From: Athripsodes cinereus
Lineage: Eukaryota; Arthropoda; Insecta; Trichoptera; Leptoceridae
Direction of reading: 5' to 3'
DNA: 64,000 bases
Assembly: GCA_947579605.1 (NCBI GenBank)
Contig: OX388317.1
Location: forward strand, 12,109,384 to 12,173,383
The notes under the pieces were generated by a model. That model was not told where the DNA came from. It did not search any database and was given only the letters and a program-made list of their open reading frames with translations. Shown here one piece after another: positions 11,453 to 23,922 of this stretch (the stretch's first letter is position 1; every line of letters starts with the position of its first letter). A program made the position numbers and the translations under genes.

Positions 11453-13788
11453 TGTCATGAAATGAATATATACAAGACGGTATATATTATTTTTATATAC
11501 CTAGATCGTATATTTGTAGTAGGTAATTAATTTGGGAATGAGGCAATCTCAAGTGGTTGTTGAACACAACTATCTATGTAGGGGACAGATACAGATATAT
11601 TTCGGTGTGTGTCAGGAAGAGATGGATGTAGTTTTTTTTTGTTGCTTTGGGTCGACATTTTCAGGGTCTGAAGACAGAGTACCTATTACTCTTGGCAGTT
11701 TAGTTTTGAGCCTGGGAGAGGTGGGACTCAATCATATTAATCTCAGTGTTTGAATTCGATATATTTTAATATTTATTTACCCACCTTCGTAGTAGTTAGT
11801 ACATTATTTTTTAGTGATATTTCCACAATTGGGAATATATAAAGATCAACCTAAATTACTTTTAATTAGCATTTAAAATCCGTGATGCTGCCAGCTGTCT
11901 AAGATAAGATTTTCTTTTAATATTATTAATTTATTATTTATATCTAGGTGTTAGGATACTCTCAGGATGTCTGTTGTCTACAAGGCAATATTTGTACTCA
12001 AGGATTTATTATTTTACGGATTTTGAAAACGAAGGAATTATGTGTTATATGTACATTTATTTTCAGTATTATTGTATGTATGTATGTACCTGTGGCTGAT
12101 TTTATATAGCGCGGTCCGACACATCTAGAACTAGACTAATAACAGTGGCGCACCGCTCTACCCAATATTATACTTTTATTTAATTTACTTTACCATAACG
12201 ATGGAGTATACAGTTTGAAGAGGAGTTATATGTTGAGAAGGATATTATTTGATTATTAATTTAATTACATATTTTATCGTCGAATGTCATTTGTATTCTA
12301 CGAACTTACTGGATTTTTCTACTTGTTCAACATGCTGTAATTGCTGCGATATCATGGAAGGAACAAATTTGATATTTTGCATGACACTAATCATAAGTAA
12401 TATTTATGTATTTATTGGTCTTAATATATTTTTATTTGACTTACATGATACCTAAATTCACCTCACCATAAATATGTAGTCTTTTATAGCTAAATCTTGT
12501 CGAGATTACCTTATGGATATGGATCCCTTCTGCCTATCGACACTAGACTAGCTACCTTGTGTCTATAGTGTGGGTTTGATCTATTCGTAACCACATATTT
12601 ATCATTATTATTATACAATTATGCACGAGACGTATTATGTACTTTGTAGAAACATATACTATATACTAACAATTCCAGTCCTAATCCTGCTTCGAAATGT
12701 AGGTGTACCGTTAGCAAGCCCTGCTCCTATCTCTTCGATTCAGCTTTTGAGACAAGGGTCAATATGGGTCTTGCCCCGTTTCCCGCCAGGGTCCTAGACA
12801 AAGCTTCTTAACATATATTTATAATTATTCTTATTATATATATAGCTGCATGTTCAAATGAGTATACATATTATATATTATTTTATATATTCGGGATGTA
12901 GATTAGTGCACTCGGGCTCAAAATGCGGCATGGGACAGTTTGAGACGTGAGGGAGCGGAGGCGGCGCTCCTTCAGCATGGACACAGCATGCTTTTCATGC
13001 ACTAACATGGTAGTTAGTCTCTGAAAATGATGTCATAGCAATCGTGTTGAAATTTAATTAATATTCAAAAGTAATAAAGTTATGTTTTTGGGTGCGCCAC
13101 TGTCCTTTACGACGCAACGAATTAGTAGGTATGTTGTAGAACATATGTACATACATCGGCTATAGAAACTATGAAATGGTTATCTTATGTAGGGACATAG
13201 ATCGGCAACCAGTTACCATACAACATTCTCGTAATGATATAGAATAATATTATTTGAATTTTATGTTATGATGATTGTTATGTTATATTTCGTTATGTTT
13301 TATTATGCACTATTTTTATTATGTTATTTTACAGTATCTCAAGGTAAGTGATCTGACGTCAAAGTTGATCTCAGAGTTAATATGTATCAAAATTCATGTT
13401 TAAATTGTTTTATTGATTTTGTGATTTTGTTGTTCTTTTTGATTATTGAAATGTATATTTCAGGTGACTTATTTTGCGTTTTTAAAAATACACAACGTAG
13501 GTAAAATTATCGGCAAAACACAACGTACTGGGTCCAAATCTTCTGAAAATAGTTAATAGATAAATCGAGACGATCACGGAAGGCCAAAATTCGTTAATTA
13601 ATTCAATTAGGAATGCGATATCTCGTACGTATATTTGCAACAATGCGAAAATTCATACAATTCTTAGCTAGCTGAATAGGGTTGTCACTTCTAGTTTGGG
13701 AATCAATTATTACAGTAGGTATAGTTTAGAAGCTAGGATGTTGCAAATTCGGAGCTTAGAATGGTTTGAAATAGGTAGGATCATCACA
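11453..13788 (+). repeat. 5' LTR of the LARD-like element
   Basis: A 2,336-bp TG...CA repeat, unusually long for an animal LTR. It contains no supported coding. The short frames at 11532-11753 and 12249-12455 recur unchanged in the right LTR only because the LTRs are identical. A small hairpin (CAGCATGCTTTTCATGC) lies at about 12984. Confidence 0.92.
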
Positions 13789-16246
13789 AATGGTGCCTTG
13801 GACCAGAATATTATGTCTGTCATTGCAGACATAAACTGGGTTTTACGGAGTAGAAGTGGGTTTTGGGTTTGCGATGATAAATAACTAAAATCATGAATAT
13901 TGGAGGGGGGGGGGAGCATAAATGGGTTTTGAGGAGTAGAACTGGGTTATGGACAGAGGAATGTGTTTGGTTTTTGAGGGGAGGAATAAAATTTATTCTT
14001 GGGAGATGTAGCGAGGAAATTGGTTGTTGATTTTTTACTTCGAGAACCGCGGGTTGGTTACCCATGGATTATAGTGTTAGGCAAATTCGGCAACATATTA
14101 TATTTATGTTTGGCTGTCTATAGGTATATATCTTACATTATGCATAAGAATGGTGAACCCTTAAGAGTTCATTTGGAATTATGTCCTTATGAATAGTTCT
14201 TTAGTTTATTCAATAATGTATATAGGTACCAAAAATATGTACTTTCATAAGAAGATTGGGTGTTAGAAAAATTGAATATTATATTCCCAAATAGACTTGT
14301 AAACATGGGTATTATGTATGCGAAGTGTATTTTATGTATATGGGTATATGACTAGAGTTTTTAGGATTTTTAGATATTATAGTATTTGGGTAAAATGGAT
14401 AAATAATAGGTAGGTATATAGTTTGATGTTAGTTATATGTATCAAGTACATGTTTGTTAGGGACTGATATTATAGGTATTATTATTTCTTGAGGAATATG
14501 GTCTTAACATTTTACAGTATTTGTAAGTTAAGTGTTCGTTTTTAAACTTTTAGAATTCTGTCAAGTTAATTATTTGGGGTGTGAAATAAATTTATGATCG
14601 AGGTAAGAATGGTGAATATATTATTGAGTTTGAAATAATATTAGACCAGAGTTTATGAGTATCTGATAACATACATAATACAATATATGCATGGAGCGGA
14701 TGAGAAGGCGATAGCCGAATGATTATTGATTATGATTACGGTTATGTGTTAAACGGTTAGCTGGAAGAAATAGGGAATCTTCATTCTAACAGGCTAGGGG
14801 AGGGGGGATGATCGGCTAAGGAGAGAGACAGTCTACACGGAAAACATACTCTTTTAAACCAGGGGGGGGGCATTCCAGAGTCCGGGGCTTGGAAAACGTT
14901 GGAACTCTTTGTGTACCCTGAAAGGTGGTATCTATCATTTTAAAATGGAGGACTGGAAGAAGAAACGAATTTATGAACATATTCTAAGAAGAAAGAGGCT
15001 GGTGTTCGCTGATATAACACATCATGTCTTCCAAATAGAGAAATAAGATGTACAACCTATAAATACTAAAATATTAATTAATACGTTATAATATTTAAAA
15101 CCAAGAACGAGAGTGGAAATAATATTATTACTGGAATGACAAAAAACTATAGTTTTAAATAAAGATGCAAGCAGATAGCTATAGGGATATTATAGTACCT
15201 AACGGGATGTATACGATCAGTGGTTGTTAAACTGTATGCCTGATATTGTGATGTTGCTGAATGGAACAAAGAAACCTGAGACAAAGGGTATTAGGAATTA
15301 TGCGTGCGCTAAAATGAGATAATTATTTCAATTGAATATTTGTTGGTAGGATACCAACATGATTTACTTGCAAGAAACTTGGTGAAAAGTTTGGACAGCG
15401 ATGATAGTAGTTTTATTGGAGGCCAGAAGGGTGATGTGATGAGATTATGTAGCATTGGATCCTCTCTGTTAACCCAAAAGAGAGTGGTGTACAATAACAT
15501 AAATCGCTGAAGAGAAGTAATTTGATAAGAAAGTACAACGCTATGATGTAACAGTTTGAGAATCGATTGTGAATCTATCGAGTTCACTAATGGACTAAAC
15601 TATTTTAATGTGTTATAATTTTAAAATTGTGGTGTCAAATATTATAATAATATTATTCTATAGTGTTAGAGTGAAGATGTGAACTATAAAGTGCTTAGTT
15701 ATTAATATTATTTTACAAGTGGAACGGATATTATGATATGTGCATATGGAGTTACAACTGTGTGTATTATATTTAGTTGTGTGTGTGATATAGTTTGAAA
15801 TAGATAAGTGTTTTTTTTTCAGGACTTTTGAAATGAATGAGGACGATTCATATATATATATACCTAATATGTAGGTATATACATTAGGTGACTGTTATAT
15901 TGGATACAAGGGAAATTCTATATACCTATTATAGAATAACATATTGGGATGTATTATGTAGATATTGTCAATGCAACTCGTTTAAATATTGTGTTATGTA
16001 TCTTATATGCGTGAATGTGCGTAAACACATTGAGGGAGGGGTTCCCACCACTTACCCCTGGATGTTCAAGAACATAGTACGTTATCTTTCTCTTGATTAT
16101 TTGTGGTATTATTATGGGTGATTTATTTTACGTAATTATAGGTATTTTGGGTTAGCTGTTCGCGTTTGATATTATTTAGGCACATTGTCAACATATTATC
16201 ACGAATTTTGTTGGTTAGCTGGAGGATGTTGCACTACTTGTAGAAT

Positions 16247-16425
16247 TATGTGGCTTGATCACGTGGATCAAATTCTTATGGACGGCTGCGTGTTGACTAG
16301 GAGAAAACGGGTTGCATTCTGTGAGAAATTGTATGACAGTGGTGGAAACGAAGGATGTAGGCCAGGATGGAGGGATTTGTCAATCGTTTCTCTCTGCCTA
16401 CCCCATCTGAGACGCAGCGTGATGG
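16247..16425 (+). mobile_element. RTE LINE 3' fragment inside the LARD-like element
   Basis: One frame reads MWLDHVDQILMDGCVL, clearly the WLDHVDQILKDGRVL block of the RTE at 55689-56312. The nucleotide 3' end GCCTACCCCATCTGAGACGC matches the RTE terminus. It is more diverged than the two free RTE copies here, so it was probably captured by an ancestor of the LTR element. Confidence 0.8.
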
Positions 16426-16454
16426 TGCTGAGAGATGAATGGTTATTTAGGATG

Positions 16455-16690
16455 GGTTGCCGGTGGAGAGTTGGTCTCCCACTTTTTTCCGTGAGTCTTC
16501 GTATGTCCTGTGGGAGGACGGGTGTTCTAGGAAATTAAGACATTTAGCAGCTTGGATTCAGCGATGAGGTTTGCCGCCGTTTTTGAATGTCTTGAATTTG
16601 TGTCGTTACGGAGAGGACGATTTGCGTATCTATTTGTGTGCTGCAGGACTACTGGCTGCATCGGCAAAGGAATCATGGATATGAGACATC
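16455..16690 (+). repeat. RTE-tailed SINE copy inside the LARD-like element
   Basis: Begins with the GTGGAGAGTTGGTCTCCCAC block, continues with TTCAGCGATGAGGTTTGCC and GAATGTCTTGAATTT, and fades near 16690. It lies in the same orientation as, and directly behind, the RTE fragment. Confidence 0.75.
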
Positions 16691-17212
16691 TGGCGAGTAG
16701 TACAAGATTGGTGTTACCAGCGAATTGGATCACCCTGAAGAATGCATATATGGACTATAGGGAACCACAAGTACTATGGATAATTATAATGATGTGTGAA
16801 TATGATCACATGAAACGAATTTTAACAAAATGCAACTTGGATATTTAAGTATTGGGATAAACTTGTTATTACTATTTTATGTTCTATAGATGTGATGACA
16901 TAAAATAATAACAAAACTCGAAATAATAAAATATAACAGAATATTAAAATATTATGTTATGTTGGGACAATAATATTGAACGAGAATTTCTCAAGTGGAC
17001 GCATCGGTGTGTTATGTGCATGCATGTATTATTATTATTGATGACTTGAATAGAGGAGCACAGCTGACGAGGTACCTACGACCTATCGGAATATACAGTG
17101 GCGGACTCGAAAGTTGGAATTAAATAATTATGAAAAATAATTAGAAAGTAAATAATTGTTTGTGAGATAATGCCTCATCCATTTTGTCTTCAGCATGATC
17201 TCAAAGGGGGGA

Positions 17213-19548
17213 TGTCATGAAATGAATATATACAAGACGGTATATATTATTTTTATATACCTAGATCGTATATTTGTAGTAGGTAATTAATTTGGGAATG
17301 AGGCAATCTCAAGTGGTTGTTGAACACAACTATCTATGTAGGGGACAGATACAGATATATTTCGGTGTGTGTCAGGAAGAGATGGATGTAGTTTTTTTTT
17401 GTTGCTTTGGGTCGACATTTTCAGGGTCTGAAGACAGAGTACCTATTACTCTTGGCAGTTTAGTTTTGAGCCTGGGAGAGGTGGGACTCAATCATATTAA
17501 TCTCAGTGTTTGAATTCGATATATTTTAATATTTATTTACCCACCTTCGTAGTAGTTAGTACATTATTTTTTAGTGATATTTCCACAATTGGGAATATAT
17601 AAAGATCAACCTAAATTACTTTTAATTAGCATTTAAAATCCGTGATGCTGCCAGCTGTCTAAGATAAGATTTTCTTTTAATATTATTAATTTATTATTTA
17701 TATCTAGGTGTTAGGATACTCTCAGGATGTCTGTTGTCTACAAGGCAATATTTGTACTCAAGGATTTATTATTTTACGGATTTTGAAAACGAAGGAATTA
17801 TGTGTTATATGTACATTTATTTTCAGTATTATTGTATGTATGTATGTACCTGTGGCTGATTTTATATAGCGCGGTCCGACACATCTAGAACTAGACTAAT
17901 AACAGTGGCGCACCGCTCTACCCAATATTATACTTTTATTTAATTTACTTTACCATAACGATGGAGTATACAGTTTGAAGAGGAGTTATATGTTGAGAAG
18001 GATATTATTTGATTATTAATTTAATTACATATTTTATCGTCGAATGTCATTTGTATTCTACGAACTTACTGGATTTTTCTACTTGTTCAACATGCTGTAA
18101 TTGCTGCGATATCATGGAAGGAACAAATTTGATATTTTGCATGACACTAATCATAAGTAATATTTATGTATTTATTGGTCTTAATATATTTTTATTTGAC
18201 TTACATGATACCTAAATTCACCTCACCATAAATATGTAGTCTTTTATAGCTAAATCTTGTCGAGATTACCTTATGGATATGGATCCCTTCTGCCTATCGA
18301 CACTAGACTAGCTACCTTGTGTCTATAGTGTGGGTTTGATCTATTCGTAACCACATATTTATCATTATTATTATACAATTATGCACGAGACGTATTATGT
18401 ACTTTGTAGAAACATATACTATATACTAACAATTCCAGTCCTAATCCTGCTTCGAAATGTAGGTGTACCGTTAGCAAGCCCTGCTCCTATCTCTTCGATT
18501 CAGCTTTTGAGACAAGGGTCAATATGGGTCTTGCCCCGTTTCCCGCCAGGGTCCTAGACAAAGCTTCTTAACATATATTTATAATTATTCTTATTATATA
18601 TATAGCTGCATGTTCAAATGAGTATACATATTATATATTATTTTATATATTCGGGATGTAGATTAGTGCACTCGGGCTCAAAATGCGGCATGGGACAGTT
18701 TGAGACGTGAGGGAGCGGAGGCGGCGCTCCTTCAGCATGGACACAGCATGCTTTTCATGCACTAACATGGTAGTTAGTCTCTGAAAATGATGTCATAGCA
18801 ATCGTGTTGAAATTTAATTAATATTCAAAAGTAATAAAGTTATGTTTTTGGGTGCGCCACTGTCCTTTACGACGCAACGAATTAGTAGGTATGTTGTAGA
18901 ACATATGTACATACATCGGCTATAGAAACTATGAAATGGTTATCTTATGTAGGGACATAGATCGGCAACCAGTTACCATACAACATTCTCGTAATGATAT
19001 AGAATAATATTATTTGAATTTTATGTTATGATGATTGTTATGTTATATTTCGTTATGTTTTATTATGCACTATTTTTATTATGTTATTTTACAGTATCTC
19101 AAGGTAAGTGATCTGACGTCAAAGTTGATCTCAGAGTTAATATGTATCAAAATTCATGTTTAAATTGTTTTATTGATTTTGTGATTTTGTTGTTCTTTTT
19201 GATTATTGAAATGTATATTTCAGGTGACTTATTTTGCGTTTTTAAAAATACACAACGTAGGTAAAATTATCGGCAAAACACAACGTACTGGGTCCAAATC
19301 TTCTGAAAATAGTTAATAGATAAATCGAGACGATCACGGAAGGCCAAAATTCGTTAATTAATTCAATTAGGAATGCGATATCTCGTACGTATATTTGCAA
19401 CAATGCGAAAATTCATACAATTCTTAGCTAGCTGAATAGGGTTGTCACTTCTAGTTTGGGAATCAATTATTACAGTAGGTATAGTTTAGAAGCTAGGATG
19501 TTGCAAATTCGGAGCTTAGAATGGTTTGAAATAGGTAGGATCATCACA
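17213..19548 (+). repeat. 3' LTR of the LARD-like element
   Basis: Identical to 11453-13788 as far as I can read, with the polypurine tract at its left edge and the target duplication ATAC (19549-19552) at its right edge. Confidence 0.92.
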
Positions 19549-19744
19549 ATACGTAGGGACTTATAGAAAAATGTAGTTTTTCCGTTAATCACATTTTTTA
19601 TGCAAACGTTTTCTTCCCCTTGTTTTCCCCTTCTTCCCCTTCCTCTTCTCCTTCCAGGACTCCAGGAAAGAGTGGTCCACATTGTTATGATATATAAGTA
19701 ATATTTTGAAGAAAGGGTTAATATTACCGTGTGATTCCCGGAAT

Positions 19745-19960
19745 AGAATAGATCGCCCACTCTCTTCTGTAAGTATTCAAGTGTCCTGCAAAAAACAGTC
19801 AGAAAACATCAGGAATAAAACATGAATTCAGCTATGAGATATGCTACCCATCCGGAATGTAATACTTTCTGTCACGAAGAGGACATCCTGCATGTTTATT
19901 TCATACATTTTTTTTTTTTACTGGATACCCCACTTATTGAGTATGAAGCGATGGTATAAA
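19745..19960 (+). repeat. RTE-tailed SINE, degenerate copy
   Basis: Blocks in order: CCCACTCTCTTCTGTAAG, AATTCAGCTATGAGATATGC, CACGAAGAGGACATCCTGCA, ACCCCACTTATTGAGTATGA. A T run interrupts it at about 19909-19920. Confidence 0.7.
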
Positions 19961-20510
19961 TAGATAAATTATTCTGAAACATAAGAGAGCAACGTAAACA
20001 TTAATAATATACTCTCTATTATAAAACTTACCTTTATAGTTGAGTATCATATTATATACATACATATATAGCCCTATATCTAACCCTTTATTCTTTTTTG
20101 TTATTGTAACTTTTATTTGTGTATAAGTAGTATAGGTACCTTCATATGTACTCAGAACTTTTGTTTTATAAAAAAAATAGGTACAGTGTTGTATTGTTAA
20201 GCAAAGTCAACACATTTTTGTATGAAATGTCTTGAATCGTTAACAATGTATGTTGTTAGTACATTATGTTAGTACAGACGAACTGAAAGTAGAACACATT
20301 ATCTAAAATTGTATTATAAAATCACAATTGATTTTCAATGATAAGTAGTCATCTCTCACTCGTTAACTAATGGATGACCCTTGAAAATAAAATATTCACT
20401 CATTGTGTCAAGATAGTATTTTCTTTTTTTGCAATTGTACGAAAACTTTCATTGATTAATTCATTCACATTTATATAATGATGACATTACAATCTCTTAT
20501 TCTCTCTTTT

Positions 20511-20710
20511 CTTGATAAATTGAAAAAAACACAGTATGTAACTTCCAAATGACTTTTATTAACTTCGCGTTCTAGTATTCGGAGACTCACGACTCCATCA
20601 TCAGGCGATTAGTAAAAAAACTTTTTAGATTTGGAAGTTAACTTCATACTGTGTTTCATTCATTTGGAAGTTAACAACACACTGTTTTTTTTTCAATTTA
20701 TCTTTAAATG
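20511..20710. repeat. Foldback element with CATCATCAG centre
   Basis: Imperfect inverted arms: about 20511-20553 (ATAAATTGAAAAAAACACAG onward) against about 20659-20705. On the minus strand the centre reads CTGATGA (20604-20598), T, a 4-bp stem GGAG/CTCC (20596-20593 with 20584-20581), then GAAT. This has the layout of a hammerhead core, but the GAAA box is mutated to GAAT. An extra copy of the GGAAGTTAAC block sits inside the right arm. Confidence 0.6.
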
Positions 20711-20927
20711 GATTTCCAATCAGTACCTTCGGTCAATAACATCGAAATTTTACAATCTCTTAACCTCTCCGTGTCGACGAAAGTGATCATATTCAGAATT
20801 AATGGCATTCTTAATCTGTGAAATAAATATATAAAATGTCTTCTTTATGATGTTATGAAAAAAAAATCGTCCAATCAACAGCATGCCATAGACTTATAAT
20901 TTATCCTGTATCATTCTCCTCCATGAT

Positions 20928-21150
20928 GTTCCGGCAAAGAAAACGCTCTCTCAATTTTCTGTAAGGCTTAGTAAAGCATCAAAAATAAGATTTATATTTA
21001 ACATCTTGAATTCTTCGATGTGGTATGCCACCCATTCTGAATATTTTAATTCATATTAGTACGATCACGGCATCCTAACAATGCTAATTTGCTGGCTACC
21101 CCGTTTGTTACAGGATATCCCTGTTGCACTGATGATACAAATAGATTCTC
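20928..21150 (+). repeat. RTE-tailed SINE, very degenerate copy
   Basis: Only blocks survive: CATCTTGAATTCTTCGATGTGGTATGCCACCC-type sequence and CTGGCTACCCCGTTTGTTACAGGATAT near the 3' end. Order and spacing match the full copies. Confidence 0.6.
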
Positions 21151-21644
21151 AAAAAGTTATTCTGCTGCTACCATTCTCAGATTTCAGGAAAATGACAAGA
21201 GATAGATAGATAGATATCAGATTTTTCATTTAGCGCATTATACTATCTCACCATCATTTGCGTCACGGTCTATGCCACATGTATATACTTTGTATTTAGA
21301 TTCCTACATAACATAACTTACCAACTTCACTTTACTATACCTACATTATATATATAATAGGTATACACACTTTGTTCATTGTTTCCCATTGTACAAATGT
21401 TATTCGTTTTAATTGTTTTCAGCGTTTGTATTGTCTATACGGGAAAAATGCTGACAAAAGATAATAAAAGTAGTAAAAAAGTATAGAATTACTCATACAA
21501 CAGGTAGGGAAAATGTTAATAATGACATCTAAAAAAAAACTGACATTTTTATCCTGAGCTATTTTTTTCGTGTATAGTTTATCCACCCAAAACTGAGGGA
21601 TTTGAATTTGAAAACGAATTGATACAGATCACCAAACAGTATTA
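21151..21644. other. AT-rich intergenic DNA
   Basis: Short GATA-type microsatellite at about 21200-21216. No gene seen. Confidence 0.4.
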
Positions 21645-21855
21645 TTTATGATTAATAGAAACGAGTTCTTACTTTGTTTTTAAATAATCACTATTAGTTT
21701 TAATTTTGTGACCGGTTTCGACACGTTAGTGTCATTGACGAGCACTTTGAAAATTCTATTCTTTGAACACTAACGTGTCGAAACCGGTCCCAAAATTAAA
21801 ATTAATAGTGATAATTTAAAAACACTCCAAGAAAACTCGCTTTCATTAATCATGT
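21645..21855. repeat. Foldback element with ACCGGTTTCG arms
   Basis: Inverted arms of about 88 bp (21645-21733 against 21765-21855) around a spacer of some 30 bases. Each arm carries GTGTCGAAACCGGT in the outward direction. On the minus strand a 5-bp stem GACAC/GTGTC with loop TAAC is followed by GAAACCGGTC. This matches the 3' half of a hammerhead-type motif, but the expected CTGANGA upstream reads differently, so the core is degenerate. Confidence 0.65.
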
Positions 21856-23304
21856 CGCTAAATTATCACATTTCAAATGCCAATAATACAGGATTATTTA
21901 TTCTACTTGTCATGATATTTATTTATATATCCATCTATCTATACCATCACGGTATCTTTTACAATTAGTGTATATCTTTACAAGATTAATTATATGTAAT
22001 AAATATGCAATCCTCCTCTCAAAAAAATATTAAAATTTATATGGCAGCATACTTAATACCTCATCAAATTTGTATGAAAAGTGAAGGCATTGTTGAGTTT
22101 TTTTTCACTGGGATCGCATGGGCAAAATTCTGTAAATGTTATAAAAGAATGAGATGTCTTATTAATTAATTAAAATAATAACCACTAAATTGAAAGTGTT
22201 AAATTTCTTACAAATTATGTTCTTCGAGAATTTGGCATCTTCAGGACACTCGAAATGAAGAAAAGAATGGATGTTATATTCCTTGCGAAGAACTCCACAT
22301 AATCCATATTATAACTTAAATAAATGTAGTACATAATGTACTCAATAGGTATATTATGTTTGTATTATACTTGAGAAAGATATTCAATTTAAAAATACCA
22401 CAAAACTATGTACCCATAAATTATGTATATAGGTTGTAGATATACTCGTTTAAATAGAAAGAAAAAGATTTACGTACATAGCATGTATCAACTCACGAAA
22501 TCTTTTGAAATAGGTAAAAGTTCAACTTTGATTGTTGTGCGAAAGTGACGCTGTTTCCCGTCCAAGATGAAGGTCTGGAAATGGATGATGGCGACTGCCG
22601 TACAAATGTAGTGAGTACTAGAAAATGGAGGGAAATGTTAAAAAAGAAATGTCTGACATATTTAATGGTTAGACCTTTAGATAAGTCATGAGTCAGATAA
22701 CCCAATTCGCAAGAAGAATAGCATCTTGGAAAGCCCTTAAACTCTTAACACTCACTTTTCATCTGATAAACATTTTAAGAGTTGGGTTAATTTATACCAG
22801 TGTATTTTCTAATTCGAGAGGATTTCTTTCCTTCATTTATTTCTCTCTTTATTCACTACCTACATACATACTATGTTATTACATATCTAAGACTACCTAC
22901 TCTATGTATCTTAACAAGGATGTACCAACGATTTTTTAGTTAAAAGCAGTAGCTGAACAAAATTTTTATAGTTCCCATTCCATCGCGGTAGTCTATTAAG
23001 ACTTTTAAATGTAGCAAAATAATTATTTAGTACAAGACATATTAAAATTGGTGAACCTTTTCATAGCTGTCAGTTTTCTCGATTTGTTACGTAAAGAAAA
23101 TTGAGAGACTACTCAAAATGTAAGTCGGAGGCCAAATCTTACTTTCGGTCTTTCTATCGATATATGAAATAATTTAGGTTGATTTAAGATATTGTGAAGT
23201 ATCTGACTTGGTTTTGTGTTTCTAAAGCGTGCATAATTCAATCAAACATTTCCAATGATAGCTGTCAACAAAAGAGCAATGTTCTCTCGTACACAAAGTT
23301 TCTG
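21856..23304. other. AT-rich intergenic DNA
   Basis: No supported coding. Frames at 22493-22705 and 22688-22939 are short, lie on opposite strands and have no recognisable domain. Confidence 0.4.
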
Positions 23305-23385
23305 ACGGTCGGGGTGCAGACGCATCTCATTCATAATGTACCGTTCTAATGAGAACGACATCAGAGCATCAAAAATGAAAGAGGA
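23305..23385 (+). mobile_element. LINE fragment related to 10300-10495
   Basis: The block AATGTACCGTTCTAATGAGA and ACGACATCAGAGC match the corresponding part of the fragment at 10300. No frame is open. Confidence 0.5.
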
Positions 23386-23661
23386 TACTCATATATTTCA
23401 ATCTCAATGCAAAAAAAAAACTTTAAAATAACGTTACTGCTTCAATGGCACTTTAAATAGTCCCTCTTTTATTCGTTGTATACAAATGTTGGTTATTAGC
23501 TGTCGGTCTAGGAATTAATTGCGTTTAATTAATACAAGATCTAGGAAGTGTTTACAGAAATTAAACCACTTTACTATTTTTATAAGAGTCTGTGACGATA
23601 TTTAACAAATTGTTGGCCACAATTACTTCTTTTACGTATTTTTATTTCTTTTAAATTTTAT

Positions 23662-23917
23662 CCCGTGGAGCACCCGGTAAAGAATTGGTCTCCCACTCTT
23701 CTCTGTAAGTTTTCGAGTGTCCTATAAAAGGCAGGTGTTCGAAAAAATTAAGACATTGTACATCTTAAATTCAGCGATGAGGTTTGCCACCCATCCTGAA
23801 TGTCTTGATTTTATATTGGCACGAAGAGGACAGCTTGCATGTTTCTTACATGCAGCTGGTCTGCTGGCTACCCCACTTGTGGGATATGCCGTGATGGTAT
23901 AATAGTAGTAGTAGTAG
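23662..23917 (+). repeat. RTE-tailed SINE, full-length reference copy
   Basis: About 240 bp plus tail. It starts CCGTGGAGCACCCGG and contains TTGGTCTCCCACTCTTCTC, TTCAGCGATGAGGTTTGCC and GGACAGCTTGCATG. It ends TACCCCACTTGTGGGATATG, CCGTGATGGTATA and a (TAG)n tail. The 3' end closely resembles that of the RTE LINE (TACCCCACTTGGGATACGGC, GTGAGGGTATAG). The five best copies in the window share the same 5' start, which argues for a SINE rather than truncated LINE copies. Only a weak B-box-like GTGTTCGAAA is seen in the head, so its pol III origin is uncertain. Confidence 0.88.
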
Positions 23918-23922
23918 TTTTA

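Larger units (their letters stand above)
13789..17212 (+). other. Non-coding interior of the LARD-like element
   Basis: 3,424 bases between PBS (13791) and PPT (17203-17212). The plus strand is rich in T and G, and G runs occur at 13904-13914, 14800-14810 and 14862-14870. No zinc knuckle, protease, RT or integrase motif appears in six frames. The only recognisable content is a captured RTE 3' end and a SINE at 16247-16690. Confidence 0.8.
11453..19548 (+). mobile_element. 8.1-kb non-autonomous LTR retrotransposon (LARD-like)
   Basis: Two direct repeats of 2,336 bp (11453-13788 and 17213-19548) start TGTCATG and end TCACA, TG...CA, with a constant offset of exactly 5,760 bases and no difference I can find. 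ATAC precedes 11453 and follows 19548 as a 4-bp target duplication. Two bases after the left LTR lies TGGTGCCTTGGACCAG, placed and shaped like a primer-binding site. Directly before the right LTR is the polypurine tract AAAGGGGGGA. The 3.4-kb interior has no gag or pol similarity in any frame. Boundaries, PBS and PPT agree on plus orientation. A 4-bp duplication would suit a Ty3/gypsy integrase, but the superfamily is inference. Identical LTRs imply very recent insertion. Confidence 0.92.

Noticed and set aside
11532..12455. Short frames repeated unchanged at 17292-18215
   Set aside because: Exact repetition comes from LTR identity, not from selection. No domain, and both are short.
13791..13806. 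Assigning the LARD-like element's PBS to a specific tRNA
   Set aside because: The sequence has the right position and TGG start, but I could not match it with confidence to a known insect tRNA 3' end.
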